NCBI GenBank assembly: GCA_020631735.1
Contig: CM036168.1
Span: 98,746,932-98,810,931 of the forward strand
Reading direction: 5' to 3'
From: Saccharum officinarum
Taxonomy: Eukaryota > Streptophyta > Magnoliopsida > Poales > Poaceae
DNA: 64,000 nt
Shown piece after piece: positions 44,314-56,000 of this stretch. The notes under the pieces were generated by a model. It saw nothing but the letters and a program-made list of their open reading frames with translations. It was not told the origin of the DNA and made no database searches. The position numbers and the translations under genes were made by a program. Numbering within the stretch: position 1 is the stretch's first letter; each line of letters opens with the position of its first letter.

Positions 44314-46321
44314 GAGTTAAATGCATCACAGGCCCCTGAACTTGTAAGGGTGTGTCACATATGTCACTGAACTTTGAAAATGCATTTCTGGGCCCCTGAA
44401 CTTGTCACGTGGTGCACCACAGGCCCCTGAACAGTAGCATGCACGTCGGCCAAGTAGCGAGCACACGCATATCGGCCAGTGAGCTGCCGACAGGACCCCT
44501 ATCGGCCGTTGAGCAGCCGACGGCTTATATATGTCTATTTTTATAACAACTTCTAAATTTGTAATTAATCATAAAAAATATTATTTTAAAAAAAATCGGT
44601 GCGGACCACGAGCTTATATTGGGTCCCGTCCCGTTGGTCCCATGCACGTCTGTCGGCCCGTGCGCTGCTGCCGCCGCCGCATGCGTGCATGTCCGGCGGC
44701 AGGACACGTAATACAGATACGGATGCCACGTACGAGCGCACCACACATTTCTTGAACACCTGTCATACGTATAGAATGTGTAGATAGTGCATGTCGCGGC
44801 CAGGGGTCCAGCTCGGTTGAGCTGGTTCATCAAATTCAAAGGCTGAATGCAGTTGTACGCTATGTTGCCCAGATACGGATACGAGTATCCGATACGATAC
44901 GTATCGGATACACGGATACGCTATTTTTAAAAAGGGAAAATTGGTTTTATAGCATCCAAAGATCACGACATTCGGAAAATACCATCTAAAGACGTCCGTC
45001 ACGTAAAATACCAGCTAAAGAATGGAGCGTTACCTAAAAATAGCACTCCGTCACGGTAGCCGCTGTTGCTGCGAATCCTTCCGTCGAGGCACCTTTCTTT
45101 CTCAATACTGCGGCTTGCTCAGAGGATAACTCACCATCGCCATCTGCGCCCTCGCCCCAGCCATCGTGAGTACTTCTATATATGCATGCATGCAACCTCG
45201 ATTGCTCTGGCATGGCGTGAACTCATCGTGCTCGGCACCGATGGGCTCTAGATGGACCGTGCGAGGAGGCCACGGGGCTCCAGATGGTCGTGCCTCTCCA
45301 GATCAGCATCGGCGAGAACCGTTCCCAGTGACACGGTGTCTGACCACAGTCCACACCACGCCTGGTCGTTGTCCCCTCCTCGCCTCGCCGCCTCCGATGC
45401 TCCGCGCCATTGAGCAACCACAGCGCGAGGCACAGCAGCAGGACGCAGGCGCTTGAGGCTGCCATTAACGCCTGCTCCTCGGCCATGGCCCACATGGCGA
45501 AGCACCAGCACGACTATGTCCACGCCATCCACACGGCTGGCTCAAGCTGACACTGATGCCGGTCAACAACCCCGCCGAGGCCTTCCTTTTCACCGTATCT
45601 TGTCCCCACCTCTTCTGTCGTCCACACACATGGCGTTGCGCCATTGTTGCGTGCGAAGAAGGGCGAGGACAGGAACCCCACGGCAAACACACACAAGTGA
45701 CTTCCTGGAAGATAAAGCAGAGGGTGCAGACTTACCATAGGGGCTTGCCGCCGGCCACTGTGATCTGGATCGCTGGTAGCGAGCACTGTGTTTCGGCCAG
45801 GGGTTAGAGCTCGCCGAGAAAGATGCCACAGGCCGCAGAGGGACAACACGGGAGAGGAAGATGCAAGAGGAGTGATTGCTACTGCTCTGAAGGGATCATT
45901 GCTGGATGCTTTGGCTTGGGAAGGAACTCGCCTGCGGCAGCGGTAGGCTCCAGAGGGGCGGCGCAAGGCGCGAGGTGAAAGGAGACAAGAGACGCGGGAC
46001 CCAATCAAGCTCGTGGTCCGCGCTGATTTTTTAATAATATTTTTATGATTAATTACAAATTTAGAAGCTGTTATAAAAAATAGACATATATAAGCCTGTC
46101 GGCTGCTCAACGGCCGATAGGGTCCTGTCGGCAGCTTACTGGCCGATAGGCATGTGCTCGCTACTTGGCCGACGTGCATGCTACTGTGCCGGCGTGCATG
46201 CTACTGTTTAGGGCATGCGGTGCACCGCGTGACAAGTTTAGAGGCCCAGAAATGCATTTTCAAAGTTCAGGGGCTTATGTGACACACCCTTACCAGTTCA
46301 GGGCTGTGGTGCATTTAACTC
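44314..46321. mobile_element. Mutator-like element with about 320-bp terminal inverted repeats
   Basis: Exact 9-bp duplication TATATTATA at 44305-44313 and 46322-46330. The left arm (44314 to about 44635, starting GAGTTAAATGCATCACAGG) is repeated inverted at about 45990-46321. No transposase. The interior (about 44640-45990) is GC-rich and partly gene-like (an open stretch near 45410-45550 and overlapping ORFs on the - strand), so it may be a Pack-MULE, but I recognise no captured gene. Confidence 0.88.
44874..44921. repeat. GATACG/CGTATC-rich palindromic cluster
   Basis: Repeated GGATACG and GTATCCGATAC words form overlapping palindromes (ATCCGATAC...GTATCGGAT) inside the MULE interior. Confidence 0.6.
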
Positions 46322-46330
46322 TATATTATA

Positions 46331-47039
46331 TTACATGATTATTCCGTATTACTCATCTCTTTCTTTCAAAGAAAAAGTGCCCCTCATATCATATATAATA
46401 GTCTATAAACCAAAACCGTTGAGGGTTGAGTTCATCATCAATAATAGTCCAAAACTCCACAGCTAATGGACATTGATTTGCCTCGCTTTTGTTCTCCACC
46501 TTCCGGTGACTGCAGTGGCCCAGCTGCCAGCGGCAAAGCCGTGCACACACGACACGCACCAACAAACCTCCTTTCTTCCGGGCCCCACGTTTCTCAACCC
46601 GCCCTACCTAACGCCCCCTTCCCGCTCACATCTCCCACCGCCCGTCCTCATCAGACGGCGAATATACGCCCACGTGTGCCCGGTCTTTCCTGCGGCGGAA
46701 GGAAAGAGAAACTCGCGCCATACGGCGGCACTGCGCACGGCTCACCAACCCGATATCTCGCGGCGGGTGGGCACAGCCACGCAGGCCGCAGATCTCGTAT
46801 CCGACGGTCCGGGCGCCGTCGCCAGGTAGATCGCCGTGGCCGCGCTGCGCCTCAACGGCTATAACTGGGAGAGAGAGGACGCGCATGTTACCCGCCATCT
46901 CTGTCCCCCTGCTTCCTCTTGCTCCCCACCACCACCCCTCGCCCGCAGGTGGGCCCAGCAGCCATCCTCCTCCTTTGAGAGCGGGCCGGCCGGCCGGCCG
47001 GCGGCGATCGGCATTGCGGGTTATCTGGTGGGCCGCGAC
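46331..47039 (+). promoter_or_regulatory. Probable RBOH promoter and 5'UTR
   Basis: Non-repetitive sequence whose GC content rises toward the RBOH start. GGCTATAACTGG at about 46857 is a possible TATA element about 180 bp before the ATG. A (GGCC)4-like tract lies at 46983-47004. An upstream ATG at 46836 is in frame with the RBOH start, but the added residues do not look like RBOH sequence. Confidence 0.45.
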
Positions 47040-50000
47040 ATGGCGGGGTATGGGGACCGGCGATCGCCGCCGCTGGAGGGCATCACCGTCGTCGACGGGG
47101 GCAGCAGGGCGCAGTCGCCGGGCCCTGGGGCGGGGGCGGGGAGGCTCCCGCCGCCGCCGGGAGGGTTCGCGCGCGGGCTCATGAAGCAGCCGTCGCGGCT
47201 GGCGTCGGGGGTGCGGCAGTTCGCGTCGCGGGTGTCGATGAAGGTGCCCGAGGGGGTGGCCGGGATGCGGCCGGGCCGGATGACGCGGATGCAGTCCAGC
47301 GCGCAGATGGGGCTCCGCGGCCTGCGCTTCCTCGACAAGACCTCCGGCGGCAAGGAGGGCTGGAAGGCCGTCGAACGCCGCTTCGACGACATGACCAAGG
47401 GCAGCGGGCGACTACAGAAGGAGAGCTTCGGCAAGTGCATCGGTAAGTAGAGTACTGGTGTACTACTGCTCCTGCTCGATCGAGATTGCCTCTTCTGTCG
47501 GTTGGCCACATGCTGCCTAAGTGCTTTGGTTTGATCCAGACTGGAAATAAACTCCAAAAAATCGATCGCTGAGATGCTGATAAGAACCGCAAGGCACTGA
47601 CATGACATTACTGTTTAATTCCAGTTAGAATCACTAACAGTGTGACTAATCGAGACCATGCTAATTGAAGAGATCGATTTCAATCTTTGCATAACATGAC
47701 CTAATATATAATCTAGTGATACATGAAAGTAAAAGAGTTAAGGGGTGAGTAGCGACCATCGGTCTTCGGCGCTGAGGAGCTGGAGTCCGCCATGACGGAG
47801 AAGGGGACGCAGTGGCGGCGGAGAAGGGCTTCCCGTCACTTGTGCGGTCCCTTTGATCGGAGTAGGGTCTAGGGTTTGTTGGTGGGAGAAGGGCGGCGGT
47901 CGAACTTGGTGATCCGTGCCCCGGCCTCCCACCTCTATTTATCTACCGCATGTGACAGGGCCCTCCAACCATAGGTGGGTTGGGCTCCCCCGATCAAGGA
48001 GCGGATCAAGGTCCCTAGTGGGCCGTTGGGTCCAATAGGAGGAGAGATCAAACTCTAACATTCTCCCCCTTGATCTCTTCTAATAACTTATCTTAACCTT
48101 ATCTTATTCTTAATTTAAATACTTAACTTAAATGCTTATCACTTAACTCCGTCTCATTATAAAGAAAAGCGTAGAGCGTGTCTCATCATCACAGAAACAG
48201 TTTCTATTGGACTTGACGGCTACAGCACATTTCTCTAATTTGAAACAGAGTTCTAGCTAAAAGGGCCCTAAGTGTTCAGGAATCATTGGCTTTCCCTTAA
48301 CCCCATGCCGGCTAGGTGTTTTCTAAACACGTTGGGTGGTAGGCCTTTTGTGAGCGGATCTGCTAACATATTATCCGTATTAATATACTCAAGACTTATA
48401 ACATGATCCTGAACTTTCTCTTTCACAACATAGTACTTGATGTCAATGTGTTTGACAGCACCACTTGACCTATTGTTGTGAGCATATTCAACTGCGGGAT
48501 TATTATCGCAGCATAACTTAAGTGGTCTCTCAATGCTGTCTACCACTCTTAATCCGGACAAGAACTTCTTAAGCCAACTCACCTGCCCCGAGGCCTCATA
48601 ACATGCTACGAACTCAGCGTACATCGTCGATGACGTGACGAGAGTCGGTTTGGAACTTTTCCACGATATGGCTCCCCCTGCGAGGGTGAATATGTAGCCT
48701 GATGTGGATTTCCTTTCATCCCCGCATAATCTGAATCTGAGAACCCCACTATCTCAAGGGAGTCAGTCTTATTATAACTTAGCATGAAGCCTTTAGTGCC
48801 CTGCAAGTAACGCAAGACTTTCTTAACTAACTTCCAGTGTTCTGCACCTGGATTTTTCTGATATCTGCCAAGTAACCCGGTAACAAACGCTATGTCAGTG
48901 CGAGTACAAATTTGAGCATATTGTAAGCTTCCGACGGCTGAAGCATAAGGTACTGATCTCATTTGCTCGAGCTCGATCTGGTTCTTGGGACACTAGTGTT
49001 CTCCATACTTATCGCCCTTGACTATGGGTGCAGATGATGGACTGCACTTGTGCATACTATATTTCTTAAGAATCTTTTCTATGTATGCCTTTTGTGACAG
49101 CCCTAATACCCCTCTATTTCTATCACGGTGAATTTCAATCCCCAGAACGAAAGAAGCTTCACCGAGGTCTTTCATGTCAAAATGCGAGGACAAGAACTTC
49201 TTAGTTTCCATTAGTATAATGACATCGTTGCTTGCTAGCAAAATATCATCCACATATAGAACTAAGAAGATGAATTTAGAATTCTTAAACTTTACATAAA
49301 CGCAATTGTCCTCTACATTTGCCTTAAACCCAAACTTTCTTATTGTATTATCAAACTTCAAATACCACTGTCTTGAAGCTTGTTTTAGTCCATAAATGAA
49401 CTTCCTTAGGCGACACCCCATGTTCTCTTTTCCTTCCATGACAAAACCTTTCGGTTGTGCCATGTAAACATCTTCCTCAAGATCCCCATTTAGGAATGCC
49501 GTCTTAACGTCCATCTGATGTAATTCTAAATTAAAATATGCTACTAGCGCCATTATAATTCTAAAAGAATCTTTACAAGAGACCGGAGAGAAAGTCTCAT
49601 TGTAATCAATTCCTTCTCTCTGAGTAAAGCCTTTTGCCACGAGTCGCGCCTTATGTCTCTCAACATTCCCCTGGGAGTCATACTTAGTTTTATAAACCCA
49701 TTTACAACCAACCTTCTTAGCTCCCTTAGGAATTTCCATCAGTTCCCAAACTTTATTGGAATCCATGGACCTTATTTCATCTCTCATGGCTTCTAACCAC
49801 TTCTCGGAGTGTTCGCTTCTCATGGCTTGTTCATATGTAGTGGGATCATCCTCCATATGAAATTCTTCGGTTTCATAAACCTCATAATCATCTGAAATAG
49901 CTGATCTTCTAACTCTTTCTGATCTTCTAAGATTCTGAATGTTTGGCGCTATTTGGGGTTGTTGTTGTTATTCTTCCTGATGCTCGACGTGTGGTTCTAA

Positions 50001-53000
50001 TGGATCCTGAAGGACAGGTTCTAGATTTTCATTGGATGTCGGCAACGGAGAACTAACAACCAGTGCTGGCACTATAGTGTCTAACATTGTTGGTGCAACA
50101 ACTATGGGTAGCACAAAGAATTGTTCCTGAAGCATTGGAGTAGGGGCATAAACCCTTTTCTCCTCTAAACTAATCTCTTGTGCTACCTTGCTCCCCCTTA
50201 TCAAATAATCTTCTAAGAACTCAGCATGTCTGGTTTTCATAAACTTAGTATGCCTGTCAGGGCAATAAAAGCGGTAACCTTTTGACCTATCTAGGTAGCC
50301 AATGAAATGGCAACTAACTGTCTTAGGATCTAATTTCCCTAAATTTGGGTTAAAAATTTTAGCCTCAGCAAGACAGCCCCACACCCTTAAGTACTTAAGT
50401 GAGGGTACTCTGCCTGTCCATAGCTTGTACGGTGTTTTGGGCACCGACTTACTTGGAACACGATTAAGAATGTGAATGGCGGTTTTCAATGCCTCCATCC
50501 ACAAACTTACCGGTAGGGTGGAGTAGCTAATCATGCTTCTTACCATATCCATTAAGGTACGGTTTCTTCTCTCAGCCACTCCATTCTGCTGAGGATCTCC
50601 TAGCATGGAATACTGGGCAACTATGCCATTTTCCTGAAGGAACTTTGCAAAAGGTCCTGAAACTTGGCCATACGGGGTATGTCGCCCATAATATTCCCCA
50701 CCACGGTCTGGTCTTACTATTTTAATCTTCTTATTATGCTGATTTTCTACTTCTGCCTTAAATATCTTAAACTTATCTAATGCTTCCGATCTTTCTTTTA
50801 TTGGATAAATATAGCCAAAACGCGAATAATCATCAGTGAAAGTTATGAATGAATCATAACCGTCCACACTCTTAACAGGAAATGGTCCATAAATATCTGT
50901 GTGAATTATTTCTAAATTCCCTGCACTTCGTTTGACATCTTCTTAACTTTCTTAACATACTTACCCTTAATACAATCTACACACTGATCTAATTCTAAGA
51001 GTTGTAATGGCGGAAGAATTTTAGCCTTGACTAATCTATCAATTCTCCCCCTCGAAATGTGGCCTAATCTACAATGTCACAATTTCGAAGAGTCAATCTG
51101 AACTTTCTTATGCTTTCTATTTACATTCGTAGACGAGGAAACTTTCTCATTCTCAACGGATATAGTATTAACATTCTCAGAAACTGATAACAAATAAAGT
51201 TTGTCTTGTCGGACGGCAAGACCAACACACTTATCATTAAAAAGTATCTTACATCTGCCATTCCCAAAATGGCAAGACAATCCATCATCATCTAACTTAC
51301 TAACACTTATTAAGTTTCGATGCAAAGAAGGAACATAGAGTACATCAGAAAGCCTAAGTACAAAACCATCTAGTAATGCTAAAGTCAAATCGCCAGTGGC
51401 TTCAACGTCGGCTTGTACTCCATTTGCCACCTTAATTGTTTTTTCGCCTCTTTGCAGGGTTCTCCTCGTATGGAATCCCTGTAAAGAATTGGCAACATGA
51501 ATTGTTGCACCTGAGTCAATCCACCAAGTAGATTTTGCATAACTAATGTACAAGGATTCATCTACAAATGTAACTAAATCCTCACCATTCTTGTTGAGGT
51601 ACTTCAAGAAACCAAGACAATCCTTTTGCATATGACCTGTTTTCTCACAGAACATGCACTGATTTGGTGCTAGCCAGGGCTTCTTGCGGAGTGGGTTCTG
51701 TGGCCTGTTTTGGTCCTGAGCCCCATTATTATTTTGAGGATTCTGAATCTGAGGGTTCTGAGGGACTTTACCCTGAGAGTTTGGTGCCTGAGCGTTGGAG
51801 GAAGAGCTACCATCCCACTTTAGTTTCCCTTATGGTCTGGCATTCTTATGGTAGAACTTCTTATTGTTGTTATGCTTCACGAAAAGAGCAGAGTCTCCCC
51901 GTGATTCCTTAAGTCTTTCCTCCTCCTGAGTGGCTTGCCCAAGAAGCTTCTCAATGTTCCAGTCCTCAGGTGCCATGTTATAATGCACAACAAAGGCTTC
52001 AAACTCCTTTGGCAAAGAAGCTATGATCACATGAACGACAAATGGATCTGGAAGAACCATCTTCATTGATGCGAGCTTAGATGCCAAGGTGTTCATCCTC
52101 AGTATGTGCTCTCTGACACCACCACCAGTGTATTTCTTATTGATGAACTCTCTAATAAGCACACTGGCTTGAGTCTTAGTTGTACCATGAAACTGAGTCT
52201 TGACTTTTTCTAAATACTCAGTGATGGTGGTGCACTCAGGCAGTGATCCTCTGATGGGCTCTGAAATAGTAGCCTTAGCCAATGTCAGACATTTCTTATT
52301 GGAGTTGTCCCATTATTTCTTAGCAAAATTATAGGACATTCTCACTGACGCATGCTCACGCTTGCGTGTAGCAAACGCTTCATCAGTCTCATTCTGTGCA
52401 ATGACCGGTTCCTCAGGTTCCTGAGGGCACGGTTCATTGAGAGCTAAGTCATTGTCAGTCATGACAAGGGCTAATTCATACTGCTCACGCCACATCTTAT
52501 AGTTGGTCCCGTTAAGCTTTGGGACCATCTGTACCCAGTTGGTGAGTCCTGAAATTCAGATACAAAATTGTGAGTGAATTTAGTCTAAGAAAATAACTGA
52601 AAATGAAATTGCATGTATTAAAACAACGTTGGTCAGTATTAATACATACAATCCTCTGTACATTAAATCTATATCACCGTTGGGTAAAATTTAGAAATAA
52701 TGCACATTAACGGATGGAATAAGCAATTATAATATTTATATAATCAACGCTGGTCAGAAAATAACAATATTATAAGAATTTTCTAATTTCTTAAATTTGC
52801 CCTATAACTAAATCTCCCGTTGGTTCGAGTTTAGTTAAGGAGCAAGTAGACTTACTGAGCAGCGGAAAACATGACTAATGTGAACTAATTCTCAATTCCA
52901 GAAATATTTGTAATATTGTCACTAAAATTTTATCACATTTGATCAAAATTTGACTAAATTCAAAATCATGAAAATACACATGCTAAAAAAAATTTCTGGA

Positions 53001-56000
53001 AAAAGACTAAGAGCTTTGCTAATTGAAGTGGGCTAACAAGCCGGCTTTACGCGGCCTGCTTGGCCCATCAAAGCGGCACGCGCTGCCTCCCACGCCCCAG
53101 GCCGCAACGTGGGCCTGGGCCGGGAAAGCGGCCATGGACCGCATGCCTCCGCTGGCCCGTCCAGCGGTTCGGCCGATCTCGACCGTCGGCTTGGATCTAA
53201 CGGTTGGCCGCCGTTTTCGCTTCAATAAAAAACGTCCGAGTCGGCCGCAACGTGAACCCTAGCTTCCTTTCCCCTTTCCCTTTCTCACGCGCAGCCGCAG
53301 CAGCCGAAAAGAACGCGACGGCGACGCCATGGCAGAGAAGGGTGGCGCCGCCGTGAGCCCCCTCGACGGCGGCGTGCTCAGCCGGCTGAGCACGCCGCCG
53401 TCGAGCGGCTTCACGGGCGGTGCCTAGCACCCGTGCGCGGCTCAACTAAGCCGGCGGCGACCGAATGTTCGCCGGCCGGATGTCTTCCCGCCAGCGGCGG
53501 TTACTGCTCCGGTGAGGTAGGTTGTTCTTCCCCTCCCTCTTTGATCCGGATATGATTGTTTTCACTGAGTCGCACGGGTTAGGGTTAGGGTTGGACTCTG
53601 AAAAATCCCCATCTTCTCATTTCTAAGTAGCCCGGGACGATGCTCGTGACATGTCGCTCGGCGGCTAACCCTAGATTAGGGTTTCTTATCACTTATCTGA
53701 TCCCGATCTAATCCACTGTTAGGTGGCTCCGGTACCATTGTTTAATTCCAGTTAGAATCACTAACAGTGTGACTAATCGAGACCATGCTAATTGAAGAGA
53801 TCGATTTCAACCTTTGCATAACATGACCTAATATATAATCTAGTGATACATGAAAGTAAAAGAGTTAAGGGGTGAGTAGCGACTATCGGTCTTTGGCGCT
53901 GAGGAGCTGGAGTCCGCCATGATGGAGAAGGGGACGCAGTGGCGGCGGAGAAGGGCTTCCCGTCACTTGTGTGGTCCCTTTGATCGGAGTAGGGTCTAGC
54001 GTTTGTTGGTGGGAGAAGGGCGGCGGTTGAACTTGGTGATCCGTGCCCCGGCCTCCCACCTCTATTTATCTACCGCATGTGACAAGGGCCCTCCAACCAT
54101 AGGTGGGTTGGGCTCCCCCGATCAAGGAGCGGATCAAGGTCCCTAGTGGGCCGTTGAGTCCAATAGGAGGAGAGATCAAACTCTAACAATTACAGCAATG
54201 GTTATATGTGCATCGGAATCTTATGCTTGCTTTAGGAATTCTTGTTTGTTTTCTTTTTCATTTTTGTGCTTCAAACAGTTCTTTCATGCTACCTTGAACT
54301 GTGCCTGTTTCCCCCAAAGAGTTGGCAGGACAAGCTCACAAGCCTACCTAACTGAGATCCACCGTCATTCGCTCCCCAAGGGTCTTCCCAAATTAGTCAT
54401 GCTGATGAAAAAAAATACTCTTCCCAAATTTTAATGAATTTTCTCCAAAATGGTCCTTGAGCAGTAATCGACCAGCTCGAACAAACAAGATTCTAGCTAG
54501 TGACCATCACCATATAATTCCACCCATGCTTTCATCTGTCAGCAAATTGAAGCAGGCGATGCAAATGCAATAGTATCACTAAAATCATTTGCTGGCGAGC
54601 TGTTCGTGTTGCTGGTGCCCATCATCAATGGATGATCCGTGGCTGACTGACTGATCTCATTCTCAAGGCATGGGGGACTCCAAGGAGTTTGCCGGCGAGC
54701 TGTTCGTGGCGCTGGCGCGGAGGCGGAACCTGGAGCCGGAGGACGGCATCACCAAGGAACAGCTCAAGGAGTTCTGGGAGGAGATGACCGACCAGAACTT
54801 CGACTCGCGGCTGCGCATTTTCTTTGACATGTAAAGGTCCACCGCTCCTCGTTCCTGTCCAAACGGCACGCCCATTATTCAACTACTGATGAAACGAATT
54901 CTCCTCTGCGTCTGACTCAGGTGCGACAAGAACGGTGATGGGATGCTCACTGAAGATGAGGTCAAAGAGGTGAGCGATGGCAACTTATCACGATTTGGTT
55001 GATCAAATATTTAGGAGTAGATGAACTTATCAAATTATCAACGAATTAATTTGCTTTTTTATTTGTTCTCCTGGCAGGTCATTATACTGAGCGCGTCAGC
55101 GAACAAGCTGGCCAAATTGAAGGGTCACGCCGCGACCTACGCGTGCCTGATCATGGAAGAACTCGACCCGGACGACCGCGGCTACATCGAGGTCGCGCTC
55201 GTGCAGAAACAGCATTTGCTTTCTGTCCAACAGGGATGAATGGTTTGCGTTGCTTACAACCAACAGTGTGCTCCAAACAATGCAGATTTGGCAACTGGAG
55301 ACTTTGCTCCGGGGCATGGTGAGCGCGCAGGCGCCCGAGAAGCTGAAGCGGACGCCGTCGAGCCTGGCGCGGACGATGATCCCGTCGCGGTACCGGAACC
55401 CGCTGAAGCGGCACTTGTCCAAGACGGTGGACTTCATCCACGAGAACTGGAAGCGGATATGGCTCGTGACACTGTGGCTGGTCGTCAACCTCGTCCTGTT
55501 CGTGTACAAGTTCGAGCAATACAAGCGCCGAACTGCGTTCCAGGTGATGGGCTACTGTGTCTGCGTTGCCAAGGGCGCCGCCGAGACCCTCAAGCTCAAC
55601 ATGGCCCTCATCCTGCTGCCCGTCTGCCGGAATACGCTGACGACGCTCAGGTCCACCGCGCTCAGCCATGTCATACCCTTCGATGATAACATCAACTTCC
55701 ACAAGATCATGGCTCTGTCGATCGCGGTCGCCACAGCGATCCACACGCTCGCACACGTGACCTGTGACTTCCCAAGGCTGATCAGCTGCCCAACGGACAA
55801 ATTCATGGCTACCTTGGGGTCCAACTTCCACTACAAGCAGCCGACTTACCCGGACTTGCTGGAGAGCATACCCGGGGTCACCGGAATCATCATGATCATC
55901 ATAATGTCCTTCTCCTTCACGCTGGCAACACATTCCTTCAGGCGGAGTGTGGTGAAGCTGCCATCGCCGCTGCACCACCTTGCCGGTTTCAATGCCTTCT

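Larger units (their letters stand above)
47612..54188 (-). mobile_element. E4: Ty1/copia retrotransposon in antisense within RBOH intron 1
   Basis: LTRs 47612-48060 and 53739-54188 are flanked by ATTAC (47607-47611 and 54189-54193). Reading the - strand, the PBS precedes gag, and protease, integrase, RT and RNase H follow in copia order. The LTRs differ at about eight or nine sites (about 2%), younger than E3 and older than E2. gag and pol carry several stops and frameshifts. Without E4 the intron would be about 640 bp. Confidence 0.95.

Noticed and set aside
46836..47039. Upstream in-frame ATG extending RBOH by 68 residues
   Set aside because: The extension is low-complexity and lacks RBOH-like sequence; ATG 47040 better fits the family's N-terminus.
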